DNA of 64,000 nt from positions 62,001-126,000 of the forward strand of contig NZ_JBMNPX010000007.1 of the NCBI RefSeq assembly GCF_050943825.1, in the 5' to 3' direction. A program made the translations under genes and the position numbers. Each line of letters starts with the position of its first letter. Position 1 is the stretch's first letter. The notes beneath the pieces are model-generated. The model did not search any database. It was given only the letters and a program-made list of their open reading frames with translations, and was not told where the DNA came from. Origin of the DNA: Pseudoflavonifractor sp050943825 (GTDB taxonomy: Bacteria > Bacillota > Clostridia > Oscillospirales > Oscillospiraceae). This document shows positions 33,755-42,020 of this stretch, one piece after another.

Positions 33755-34306
33755 TCACGGCCGGTCAGAGATATCCTCCAGTTTTTCCGGCAGCACCAGG
33801 ATTTTCTTCAGGGACTCCGTCCAGCTCAGCTTCACCGGCAGCTCCCGCCGGGTCCGCAGCAGGAAGGATATCTCATACCGCTCTCCCATGTCCCTGGCCT
33901 CCGGCAGGGGCACGGCGCCGAACACGCCGTAGTCCAGGCTGCAGTCCCCCGCCCGCAGGGGCAGCGGGCTGGTAATGACAACCCGCTTGAATCCGCCCTG
34001 TTCCCGCTCCATCCGGAGCTCCACGCTCTTCTGCCGGCCGAAGAACACCTCCTGCGGCGGCGTCAGGGCCTCGCCGCTGTCGCAGTCGGAGAGAAAATAG
34101 CGGTACAGCCCCTCGGGAAGCCGGGTCTCCAGCTTCCTGGGCCGGTAGTCCTGGGCCGGATATACCGTCATCTCCAGCGTCCTGGCCCGGGTGCTGCCAA
34201 AGCACTGGATCGGCTCGATGACCAGTCTGGCCTTTCCGCGGCCTCCCAGCTCATGCTCGGTCCAGGTGGCCAGGTACAGCTGGTCCTCAAACAAATTCAG
34301 CTCCAC
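33755..34306 (-). CDS. Unrecognised small beta-rich protein of the tubulin-like locus
   Basis: 183 residues, GTG start with GGAGGGCTGAG upstream, three bases after the previous gene's stop. Alternating hydrophobic patterns (LYLATWTEHELGG, LEMTVYPAQDY, LYRYFLSDCD, YEISFLLRTRRELPVKLSW) suggest a beta-sandwich. It has no signal peptide or membrane segment and no known motif. The tight spacing indicates it works with the neighbouring 556-residue protein and the GTPase. Function unknown. Confidence 0.7.
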   Translation of the reverse strand: MELNLFEDQLYLATWTEHELGGRGKARLVIEPIQCFGSTRARTLEMTVYPAQDYRPRKLETRLPEGLYRYFLSDCDSGEALTPPQEVFFGRQKSVELRMEREQGGFKRVVITSPLPLRAGDCSLDYGVFGAVPLPEARDMGERYEISFLLRTRRELPVKLSWTESLKKILVLPEKLEDISDRP

Positions 34307-34309
34307 CGC

Positions 34310-35980
34310 TCAGCCCTCCTCTCCAGCCTGGGTGCGCAGGCTGATCCGCAGCTCCCACAGAAGCCGCCGCCCCAGTCCCTGCACCGGCAGCACACGCACA
34401 CTGCCCGTGTTGCTCCGGGCGGTCAGCACGCCGTTTCTATCCTCAAACAGAGGCTGTCCGGTGCGGCTTCTGCTCTCTTTCAGCAGTCCCACGCTGTCCC
34501 CGTCCCACAGGAGAACGGTCTCCTCCAGGCCGGCGGCCCGGAAGGCCTTCTCCGCCCGCTTCCGGGCACTCTCAGCCAGCACCGCCGCATCCTCGCCGGT
34601 AAATTCCGCCTGGCTGTACAGCCCGGCCAGCAGGGTGGACGGCGTCTCCTGCCGCCAGTCCCCCAGCAGGCCCGCCGGCTCCCGCCAGGGCCCCAGCTCC
34701 ATGGCGCCCAGGATGGTCAGCGCCCGGGTCAGCTCCTCCCGCTTCTCCCGGGCCTGCCGCACCAGGCCGCTGTCCACGCTGAAAAATTCGCTGACACACC
34801 CCCACCAGGCCGCCTCCAGGCCGCTGCGGACGCAGCCCTCCCACAGCTTCAGCTCAGGCTCCGCCGCCGAGAGCAGCTGGGCGGGGTGGGAACCGCGGAC
34901 CGTCAGATCACGGCCCAGGGCCTCATCCAGTTGGATTTTCTGCTGATTCTGCGCTGCTCTGGCCTGTTCCTGGAAGTAGAGGGCCAGTCCGGTGGCCTCG
35001 CCGGTCAGGAGCCGGAGGGACTGACGGAAGCAGCGCTGCTTCAGCTCCAGCTGCCTGATATAGTCACTGCACACCCTGGGCAGCACCGGCAGCACCCGGT
35101 CCAGCAGCCACTCATGGGGCGCCCGTCCCTCCGGACGGCCGAACAGCCCCTCCAGCGCCGCCCGCACCGTAATGGTCCGCCCAGTGTCCGCCTCGCCCCG
35201 GAGGGCCCGGGCCATCCGCCTCATCAGGCCCTCCTCCGGCTCCAGGCGCTCTGCCAGAGCTTCCGCGCCGGTGACGGGCAGGTTCTGCAGCAGGGGCACC
35301 CGCCCCAGCAGCGTCTCCAAATCCCGCTCCGTGGGGCCGAACTCCTCCCGGAAGTGTTCCTTCTCCCGGGCCTGTTCTCCCTCGGTCAGGGCCTCCAGCT
35401 TGTCCCGCAGCTGCCGGGCCAGATCCCGCTCCACCGCGCTGTGGAGGGTAGCCTGGAGCCGCGCGGGCACCTTCAGGTTCCCGGAGATGAGGCTCTCATC
35501 CGCGCTGCCCAGGAGCAGCAGAGCGGTCAGCGCATCCGCCGCGCCTGGTATGCCGGGGTCCGCAAGCCAGAGACGGCCCACGCCGTCGTGGGTACAGTCT
35601 GCCTCCGCCGTCAGCCGGCACTGCTCCACCCGGATGGGCAGCCGTCCCCGGAAATCCGCCGTCAGTGTGTCCAGTCCCACGGGCTTCTCCCCGCTCCATA
35701 CCCACAGCAGGTACACGCCGTCGGGGCATACCACAGCTCCCTCTCTCCGCTCCTCCGCCAGGTTCTCCAGGCAGGCGCGGAGGGCCTGCTCCGGCGTATC
35801 TCCCAGAGGACAGGGGCGGTACAGAGCCCGGAAGGGCGCCGTGGCGCCGCACAGACGGGCCGCCGCGGCATCCGACTCCCTCCAGGCCAGCACCGCCGCT
35901 CTCCTCCGGGGCAGCAGGTCCATGCGGGGCAGGACGTTCTGCACACGGCCCCGGAGCGCTTCTCTCAGATTGTATTTCAC
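34310..35980 (-). CDS. Unrecognised 556-residue protein of the tubulin-like locus
   Basis: 556 residues with a GTG start and GAGGTGG site. The N-terminal 150 residues look mixed alpha/beta (LYRPCPLGDTPEQALRACLE, GVYLLWVWSGEKPVGLD). The middle is strongly helical and charged. The C-terminal 60 residues return to beta (VLLWDGDSVGLLKES, VLPVQGLGRRLLWELRISL). No membrane segment and no nucleotide-binding motif. It lies after the tubulin-like gene, separated by a very stable hairpin without a T-tract, which could lower or stabilise the downstream message. Function unknown. Confidence 0.7.
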   Translation of the reverse strand: MKYNLREALRGRVQNVLPRMDLLPRRRAAVLAWRESDAAAARLCGATAPFRALYRPCPLGDTPEQALRACLENLAEERREGAVVCPDGVYLLWVWSGEKPVGLDTLTADFRGRLPIRVEQCRLTAEADCTHDGVGRLWLADPGIPGAADALTALLLLGSADESLISGNLKVPARLQATLHSAVERDLARQLRDKLEALTEGEQAREKEHFREEFGPTERDLETLLGRVPLLQNLPVTGAEALAERLEPEEGLMRRMARALRGEADTGRTITVRAALEGLFGRPEGRAPHEWLLDRVLPVLPRVCSDYIRQLELKQRCFRQSLRLLTGEATGLALYFQEQARAAQNQQKIQLDEALGRDLTVRGSHPAQLLSAAEPELKLWEGCVRSGLEAAWWGCVSEFFSVDSGLVRQAREKREELTRALTILGAMELGPWREPAGLLGDWRQETPSTLLAGLYSQAEFTGEDAAVLAESARKRAEKAFRAAGLEETVLLWDGDSVGLLKESRSRTGQPLFEDRNGVLTARSNTGSVRVLPVQGLGRRLLWELRISLRTQAGEEG

Positions 35981-36019
35981 CGGCAGTCCACCTCTCTATC
36001 TGTACTGCAAGGCCGGTCC

Positions 36020-36055
36020 GGCGCCGGGCGGGGCCTCGTGGCCCTGCCCGGCGCC
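36020..36055 (-). other. Very stable intercistronic hairpin
   Basis: GGCGCCGGGCAGGGCC pairs with GGCCCCGCCCGGCGCC around ACGA, a 16-bp stem with one mismatch, on the minus strand. It lies between the full-length tubulin-like gene and the next gene and has no T-tract, so it is more likely a processing or stability element than a terminator. Confidence 0.6.
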
Positions 36056-36072
36056 TCCGGCACGGGGTTTGA

Positions 36073-39000
36073 TTACAGCTGCTTGATCAGCCAGTCGTAG
36101 AACTTGCGGATCTCCTCCGCCAGCTCACTGCCTGCCTCCTCCTCAAAGTCCCGGGAGGCCATGGGGTAGGCAATCCCCAGCTCATCGCTCTCCTTCTTCA
36201 GCGCCCGGATCTCCTTGAGGTACGCCTTCAGCTCCGCTCGTCTGGTCTGGATGGCCTCCAGCTGGGCGTCGGTGGCGTTGTCCTCCTGGTCGCTCAGGGC
36301 GTCGGTGAAGCTCTGATAGTCGTCGTCGCTGAGGGCGTAGAAGGCCTGAGCCGCGTAGTACTCCTTGCAGTCCCGCTCCAGACGGCTGGACAGCTTGCCG
36401 CCCAGGGGCTTCTCGTCGCCCAGCTCCATGTTCCAGCAGTGGCGCAGCTTGTTGTATTCGATGAGCCCGCTGGCCAGACAGTCCACAAAGGTCTGCTTCC
36501 GCTTGCCCGACTTGGCCTTGATGGCGGCGGCGGCGTTGCGGGCCTCCAGCAGCTGCCTGAGCTCCTCCGCCGCGGGGAAGTCCGCCTTCAGCTCGGTCCA
36601 CACCGCCATCTTCCGCCGCAGGCCGCTCTCGGCCAGCCGCTCGCCCAGGTCGGCAGGGGCGGGCTTGTCGGTGGTGGTCATGACCTGGTTGACATACTTC
36701 AGGTCCTCCCTGCGCATGGCGGGCTTGAGCAGGCCTTTGGCATCCTTGATCTTCCTCTCCGCCAGAATGCCGCACAGCTCCTCCATGGTGCAGGACTTGC
36801 TGTCGTCCAGCTCCGCCGCCGCCAGCAGGTCGGCCGCCGACACGTCCGGATTTGGCAGATAGAGGGCGTACTCCGCCGTGGCGCCAGTGGCGGTGGGATT
36901 GGTCCGCACCACCATGCCCAGGTCTCTGGCCTTGTTCAGGTCCTCCGCGGCCTCCTTGGCCAGATCTGCCTCCCGCAGATCCCACTCGGGGATCTGCCCG
37001 TGGAACAGGGTCTGGTTGACCAGGTTGGGGAAGCGGCTCCAGTCCCGGCCGTTTTCGCCGTGCTCCATGTGGAAGCCCACCTCGTGGGGATTGGACTCAT
37101 AGTCCTTCTCCGCCTGCTCCACCCAGGACAGGGCCCAGGCGGGCACGCAGATGTACAGCCGGTAGAGGACAATCTCCTCCCGGGCGGAGCTGCGGTACAC
37201 GCTGCCCGGGTCCACCACGTTGTGGCTGGTGGCGTACTTCTCGATGTGCTGGTCCAGCCACTTGCAGCCGTCGGGCACGGTGAGGTACTTGTTGCACCCG
37301 CAGCTGTCCAGGGAGAAGCTCTCCCGGGTCCGCAGCAGGGGGCTGGCGTTCATGCTCAGCTGATTGACCAGGGTCTGGGCGGCGGTCTCCAGGGGCTTGT
37401 GGCCGTCGGGATCCTCCTCGGGGGGCAGTTCGGGCACCACCGCGTCCTTGTCGCCGGAGTAGAGCTTCACCAGGAAGTTCTCCATGGTGGCGTTGACCAC
37501 CTGGCCGAACTCCTCCTGGATAAAGTCCCGGATGAGCTTGGCCGCGTCGAAGGCCGCCTGGCTCTTGCCCTGGGGCGGATCCAGCTGGGTCCACTCGTCC
37601 TTCTTGCTGCACAGCAGGTCCACGAACTTCTTGGCCTTCCGGGTGACCTCCTTCTCGGGGATAAGGTCGTCCAGGTAGCTCATCACTACTCCGGTGGCGC
37701 GGGCGCCGCCGGTCAGGTCGATTGGAGACCAGGAGAAGGAGCGGTGGAACATGGCCTCATGCTCCTTGGAGTCGGTGAGGAGACCGGCGTTCTTCTTCAG
37801 CAGCCTCTGCAGCTCCCTGATGACAAAGGTGTACACGTCGTAGAGGCCGGTGCCCATGGGCAGGACCACCTTCTGGTCCAGCTCGTTGTAGCGGTGCTCC
37901 GTCCGGGCCCAGTCCTCGTTGGTGCCGAAAATGCCCTTGGCCTTGGAGGCTGCGTAGTTGGCGAACTTGCCGTCGGCATAGAGCACTTTGTGGATCTCGT
38001 TCATCAGGTTGACCATGTAGTAGGGGCCCTTGCTCTTGAATACCTCATCGGCGCGGGCCACAAAGCGCTCCCGGAGGCTGCTCAGGTTCTGGGCCGCCTT
38101 GACCTCCTTGGGGGAGAGCTGGGCGTCCACCAGGAACTCCTCGGCCGCCTCGCTGTCCGCCTCGCTGCACTTCTCGAAATTCTCCCACACCTTGCCGAAC
38201 ACCTTGTTGGCCACATAGACTGTCATCAGGTCGATGGGTACCACGCAGGAGGAGTAGCCGATGACGTTATAGCAGTAGTTGGCGTCCCGGGGGAAGACCC
38301 GGTGGCTCTGGCGGCCCACTGCCTCGCCGCTGAGGGCGGTGCGGTTGGAGAGGAAGGAATCCACCAGGAAGGGCTTGCTGCCCGCCTTGGCCTCGGTGGT
38401 GGAGATCAGGTTCAGGATGGAGTTGGCCACCACTTTTCTGGCGGTATCGGCCGGATCGCCGAAGAATACGCCGCCGTCCGCGATGCCCTCAACAAGGGTA
38501 CAGAAATCAAAGATATTTTCCTTGATTTCCACATCAAAGGTGCCGTACTGGTGGCGGAACACCTCGCCCCGGCTCTGAAGGCCCATGAAATAGTCGATCT
38601 CCTTCAGGGCGGCGTAGGCGTTGCGGTTGCCCTTCTTCTTGCGCACCGGGTCGGGCTCGTTGCCGCAGGCGCTGGGCAGCATCAGGTAGGCGGACACGCC
38701 GGTGTGCTTGTATCGGTCCTCGCTGATGTTGAAGATGATCTGCCGGGTGAGGAAGGGCAGGTCCACCATGGTGCCGCTGCCGGTGCCGCCGGCCAGGCCG
38801 GCCAGGAAGAACACGTTGAGCCGCACGCTGGCGGGCTTGCCCACCAGCAGGCGGTTGATAGCGGTGGTCAGGCCGCTGGTAAGGGCGGCGATGGTATTGG
38901 GCTGGCAGAGACGGACACGGCCGGGCTGACGCCAGGCGCCGGCGCCTGTCTCGTCAAAGCCGGACTGGGACGGGGCGGTGATGGCCATGCCGCCCGTCTC

Positions 39001-39387
39001 ATCGTACAGCTTGGGGTCCACCCAGGCCTTCATCTGAGGGGAGATTTTGGCCGGGTTGATGGACTCGTGGGCCCCCTCGTAGGGGAGCCGGAGCACCTCG
39101 GTGCTGTCAAAGCCCCGCTCATTCTCCAGCTCGTCCAGCTCCTTGTGGGCCGCGTCCACCGCCAGGAAGGCGGTCTTTTCCGCCAGCTCCAGGGGGTCCA
39201 CCTTCCACCGCAGCTGGTCCCGGATGGTGCACAGGGTCTTGTGGCCGTTGCCGCCGCTGCTGATGAAGAGGAACACCTCATCCGCCAGCTTCCGCTTGTG
39301 GGTGGAGATGACGCCGGTGCCGTCCAGATAGTCCAGCGTCTTGAGATTGGCTTCTACCTTGCGCTTCTGGGCATCATTCATGGGCAT
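36073..39387 (-). CDS. Tubulin/FtsZ-like protein, full-length copy
   Basis: 1104 residues. The N-terminal 400 residues match the Tubulin_2/FtsZ-like fold. The T1-type glycine loop is SSGGNGHKTL (43-52), and the tubulin signature is GLAGGTGSGTMVDLPFL with GGTGSG at 200-205, which binds the nucleotide phosphates. A further 700 residues of helical, charged sequence follow, unlike FtsZ or TubZ. Large tubulin-like proteins clustered with VWA and GTPase genes were described as FtsZl families predicted to remodel membranes. It is cytosolic with no membrane segment. A tandem paralog and a mini copy lie upstream. Confidence 0.85.
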   Translation of the reverse strand: MPMNDAQKRKVEANLKTLDYLDGTGVISTHKRKLADEVFLFISSGGNGHKTLCTIRDQLRWKVDPLELAEKTAFLAVDAAHKELDELENERGFDSTEVLRLPYEGAHESINPAKISPQMKAWVDPKLYDETGGMAITAPSQSGFDETGAGAWRQPGRVRLCQPNTIAALTSGLTTAINRLLVGKPASVRLNVFFLAGLAGGTGSGTMVDLPFLTRQIIFNISEDRYKHTGVSAYLMLPSACGNEPDPVRKKKGNRNAYAALKEIDYFMGLQSRGEVFRHQYGTFDVEIKENIFDFCTLVEGIADGGVFFGDPADTARKVVANSILNLISTTEAKAGSKPFLVDSFLSNRTALSGEAVGRQSHRVFPRDANYCYNVIGYSSCVVPIDLMTVYVANKVFGKVWENFEKCSEADSEAAEEFLVDAQLSPKEVKAAQNLSSLRERFVARADEVFKSKGPYYMVNLMNEIHKVLYADGKFANYAASKAKGIFGTNEDWARTEHRYNELDQKVVLPMGTGLYDVYTFVIRELQRLLKKNAGLLTDSKEHEAMFHRSFSWSPIDLTGGARATGVVMSYLDDLIPEKEVTRKAKKFVDLLCSKKDEWTQLDPPQGKSQAAFDAAKLIRDFIQEEFGQVVNATMENFLVKLYSGDKDAVVPELPPEEDPDGHKPLETAAQTLVNQLSMNASPLLRTRESFSLDSCGCNKYLTVPDGCKWLDQHIEKYATSHNVVDPGSVYRSSAREEIVLYRLYICVPAWALSWVEQAEKDYESNPHEVGFHMEHGENGRDWSRFPNLVNQTLFHGQIPEWDLREADLAKEAAEDLNKARDLGMVVRTNPTATGATAEYALYLPNPDVSAADLLAAAELDDSKSCTMEELCGILAERKIKDAKGLLKPAMRREDLKYVNQVMTTTDKPAPADLGERLAESGLRRKMAVWTELKADFPAAEELRQLLEARNAAAAIKAKSGKRKQTFVDCLASGLIEYNKLRHCWNMELGDEKPLGGKLSSRLERDCKEYYAAQAFYALSDDDYQSFTDALSDQEDNATDAQLEAIQTRRAELKAYLKEIRALKKESDELGIAYPMASRDFEEEAGSELAEEIRKFYDWLIKQL

Positions 39388-39475
39388 GGATATCCTTCCT
39401 TTCTCTCTTCTGCTCAGGTGATATGGGACGGAGAACCGGACTCAGGCGTTGTCCGCCCGGTCCGGACTCCGGAAA
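39388..39475 (-). repeat. Repeated gene junction, copy 3
   Basis: Contains the 3' end of the truncated tubulin-like gene (codons for SPDRADNA-stop), GTCCGG, CTCCGT, GAGCAGAAGAG and the next ribosome site. The same order recurs at the two junctions further upstream in the operon. Confidence 0.65.
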
Positions 39476-41742
39476 CGCGTGAGTTGGTTCATCAGGTTGG
39501 GGAAGCGGCTCCAGTCCCGGCCGTTGGCACCCCGCTCCATATGGAGCCCCGCCCGGTGAGGATCGGATTCATACTCCTCCTCCACCTGCTCCACCCAGGA
39601 CAGGGCCCAGGCAGGCACGCCTCTGTAAATGCGCAAAAGCGCGATCTCCTCCCAGGCCGAGCTGGGATACACGCCGCCCTGCTTCACCCCGCCGCAGCTG
39701 GCGGCGTACCTCTCGATATGCCTGCCCAGCCACTTGCAGCTGTCGGGCACGGTGAGGTAGCTGCTGCAGAAGCAGTCATCCAGGCTGAAGCCCTCCCGGG
39801 TCCGCACCAGCGGGCGGGCTTTCATGCTCAGCTGGCTGACCAGAGCCTCGGCCACAGCCTCCAGCGGCTTGTGGCCGTCAGGGTCCCGGTCCGGCGGCTG
39901 CGTTGGTACCTCCGTGTCCTTGCTGCCGGTGCAGAGCTTGACCAGAATGTCCTCCATGGTGGCGCCGGCCAGCTGGTCGAACTCCGCCCGGATGAAGTCC
40001 CGGACAAGTCCGGCCGCGTCGAAGACTGCCTCTTCCCCTCTCTGGGTCGGGTCCAGCTGGGTCCACTCGTCCTTCCTGCTGTACAGCAGGTTCAGGAATC
40101 TCCCAGCCTTCCGCTCTATCTCCGCCGCGGAAACAAGTTCATCCAGGTAGTCCCTCACCGCGGTGTCGGTGAGAAGGCCAGCGTTCTTCTTCAGCAGCCT
40201 CTGGAGCTCCCTGACGACAAAACTGTACACTTCGTAGAGACCAGTGCCCATGGGCAGGACTACCTTCTGGTCCAGCTCGTTGTACCGGCGCTCCGTCCGT
40301 GCCCAGTCCACGTTGGTGCCGAAAATGCCCTTGACCTTGGAGGCAGCGTAGCTGGCGAATTTGCCGTCGGCATAGAGCACCCTGTGAATCTCGTACATCA
40401 GGTTGACCATGTAGTAGGGGCCCTTGCTCCGGAACACCTCGTCGGCATGGGCCACGAAGCGCTCCCGGAGACGGTTCATATCCTGGGCTGCCCTGACCTC
40501 CTTGGGGGAGAGGTTGGCGTCCAACAGGAACTGCTCAGCCGCCTCGGCATCCGCCTCGCCGCACCGTTCGAGCCTCTCCCACACCTTGTCCAGCACCTTG
40601 CTGGCCATGTAGGCCGCCATCAGGTCGACGGGTACCCCGCAGGAGGCGTAGCTGATGATGTTGTAGCAGCAATTGACATCCCGGCGGTTTGCCGCCTCCA
40701 CAACTCGAATATCTGTATGCGGTAAGAAGACAACGGATAGAGGAAGCTGTCTCCCTCTGTATTCAGCGGCGGAAAGCAGATCCACAATGGAGTCTGCCAC
40801 CACATTGCGGGCTGTCTCAGCCGGATCGCTGAAGGGCGCACCGCTGTCATCGGCCCCCTCCGCCAGGGTGCAGAAATCGAATATATTCTCTCCGATCTTC
40901 ACCTCAAAGGCGCCGTACTGGCGGCGGAACACCTCGCCCCGGCTCTGGAGGCCCATGAAATAGTCGATCTCCTTCAGGGCGGCGCATGCTCTGTGGTTCC
41001 ACAGCTTCCTGCGCGCCGGGTCAGGCGCGCGGCCGCAGGCGCTGGGCAGCATCAGGAAGGCGGACACAGTGGTGTGCCTGTACCGGTCCTCGCTGAGGTT
41101 GAAGATGATCTGCCGGGTGAGAAACGCCAGATCAACCGCAATGCCGCTGCCGGTATTGCCGGCCAGGCCTGTCAGCAGAAACACGTTGATGCGCACGCCG
41201 GCGGGCTTGCCCGCCAGCAGGCGGTTGAGGGCGGCGGTCAGGCGGCCGGTGAGTGCAGCAATGGTATCCGGCCGGCAGAGCCGTATATGGACAAGCTGCC
41301 GGGAACTTCGGTACGCCGCACAGAAATCTGTCTCACCATGGTCTGCGGCGCCCATGCCGCCCATCTCATCGTACAGCTCAGGGGGCAGCCAGGCCTTCAC
41401 CTGGGGGGAGAGCCCGGCCGGATCAACGAACCCCTCGAAGGGGAGAGGGAGCACCTCTGTGCTGTCAAAGCCCCGCTCCTCCTCCAGCTCGTCCAGCTCC
41501 TTGTGGGCTGCGTCGTCCACCGCCAGGAAGGCGGTCTTCTCCTCCAGTTCCTCAGGGCTCACCTTCTGCCGCAATCGGTCCCGGATGGCGCACAGCATCT
41601 TGCTGCCGGTGCCGCCGGCGCCGAGGAAGAGAAACACCTCATCCACCAGCCTCCGTCTGTGGCCGGAGATGACGCCGGTACCTTCCAGATAGTCCAGCGT
41701 TCTGAGATTGGCCTCCACCCTGCGCTTTTGGACTTCCGTCAT
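39442..41742 (-). CDS. Tubulin/FtsZ-like protein, C-terminally truncated paralog
   Basis: 766 residues. Closely related to the next gene over its whole length until NGRDWSRFPNLMNQ, after which the last 300 or so residues of the paralog are replaced by the short tail LTRFRSPDRADNA. The glycine loop is GAGGTGSKML and the signature is GLAGNTGSGIAVDLAFL, so both nucleotide-binding elements are present. GAGGGGGG lies six bases before the chosen ATG. An internal stretch matching residues of the paralog near ATGVVMSYLDDLIP is shortened. It looks like a tandem duplicate that may co-polymerise with, or regulate, the full-length protein. Confidence 0.82.
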   Translation of the reverse strand: MTEVQKRRVEANLRTLDYLEGTGVISGHRRRLVDEVFLFLGAGGTGSKMLCAIRDRLRQKVSPEELEEKTAFLAVDDAAHKELDELEEERGFDSTEVLPLPFEGFVDPAGLSPQVKAWLPPELYDEMGGMGAADHGETDFCAAYRSSRQLVHIRLCRPDTIAALTGRLTAALNRLLAGKPAGVRINVFLLTGLAGNTGSGIAVDLAFLTRQIIFNLSEDRYRHTTVSAFLMLPSACGRAPDPARRKLWNHRACAALKEIDYFMGLQSRGEVFRRQYGAFEVKIGENIFDFCTLAEGADDSGAPFSDPAETARNVVADSIVDLLSAAEYRGRQLPLSVVFLPHTDIRVVEAANRRDVNCCYNIISYASCGVPVDLMAAYMASKVLDKVWERLERCGEADAEAAEQFLLDANLSPKEVRAAQDMNRLRERFVAHADEVFRSKGPYYMVNLMYEIHRVLYADGKFASYAASKVKGIFGTNVDWARTERRYNELDQKVVLPMGTGLYEVYSFVVRELQRLLKKNAGLLTDTAVRDYLDELVSAAEIERKAGRFLNLLYSRKDEWTQLDPTQRGEEAVFDAAGLVRDFIRAEFDQLAGATMEDILVKLCTGSKDTEVPTQPPDRDPDGHKPLEAVAEALVSQLSMKARPLVRTREGFSLDDCFCSSYLTVPDSCKWLGRHIERYAASCGGVKQGGVYPSSAWEEIALLRIYRGVPAWALSWVEQVEEEYESDPHRAGLHMERGANGRDWSRFPNLMNQLTRFRSPDRADNA

Positions 41743-41748
41743 GTGCAT

Positions 41749-41830
41749 CCCCCCTCTTCTGCTTCCATGGTTGGTACGGAGGGCCGGACTCAGGCGTCAT
41801 CCGCCTGGTCCGGGCTCCGGGTGTCCTCTG
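41749..41830 (-). repeat. Repeated gene junction, copy 2
   Basis: Contains the end of the mini tubulin-like gene (SPDQADDA-stop), GTCCGG, CTCCGTACC, GCAGAAGAG and the ribosome site of the truncated paralog. Matches copy 3 over most of its length. Confidence 0.65.
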
Positions 41831-41954
41831 CATTCTCCTGCAGCTCTGCCTTTTCCCTGAGCTGCTTCATGAGGACACTGAGCGTTCTGTGCCCTGCGCC
41901 TCCAACGCCGATGTACAGATACTTCTTGTCTGCCTGCTTTTCCGCTTTGTCCAT
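41790..41954 (-). CDS. Mini tubulin-like protein (54 residues)
   Basis: 54 residues with an AAAGGAG site before the ATG. It carries only the first strand and glycine loop of the tubulin-like family, KKYLYIGVGGAGHRTLSVLM, comparable to LFLGAGGTGSKML in the truncated paralog. A short helix and the tail TRSPDQADDA follow, nearly the same as that paralog's tail FRSPDRADNA. The body of the protein is missing. It is either a translated remnant of a duplication or a small regulator that binds the family's interface. It lies in the operon between the VWA gene and the truncated paralog. Confidence 0.65.
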   Translation of the reverse strand: MDKAEKQADKKYLYIGVGGAGHRTLSVLMKQLREKAELQENAEDTRSPDQADDA

Positions 41955-42020
41955 GGACAGCTTCTCCTTTCTTCTGCTCAGAGCCGGGCTCAGAAGTCAT
42001 CCTCCTCGTCCGGCCGGTGG
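41955..42020 (-). repeat. Repeated gene junction, copy 1
   Basis: Contains the end of the VWA gene (HRPDEEDDF-stop), GCCCGG, TGAGCAGAAGA, an AAAGGAG ribosome site and TCCATG. It shares the order and much of the sequence of the other two junctions, and its last encoded residues resemble the tails of both shortened tubulin-like proteins. Confidence 0.55.

Noticed and set aside
36439..40725. A 1428-residue plus-strand open frame opposite the two tubulin-like genes
   Set aside because: It runs across two real genes and their junction in the antisense direction, with biased composition and no start signal.
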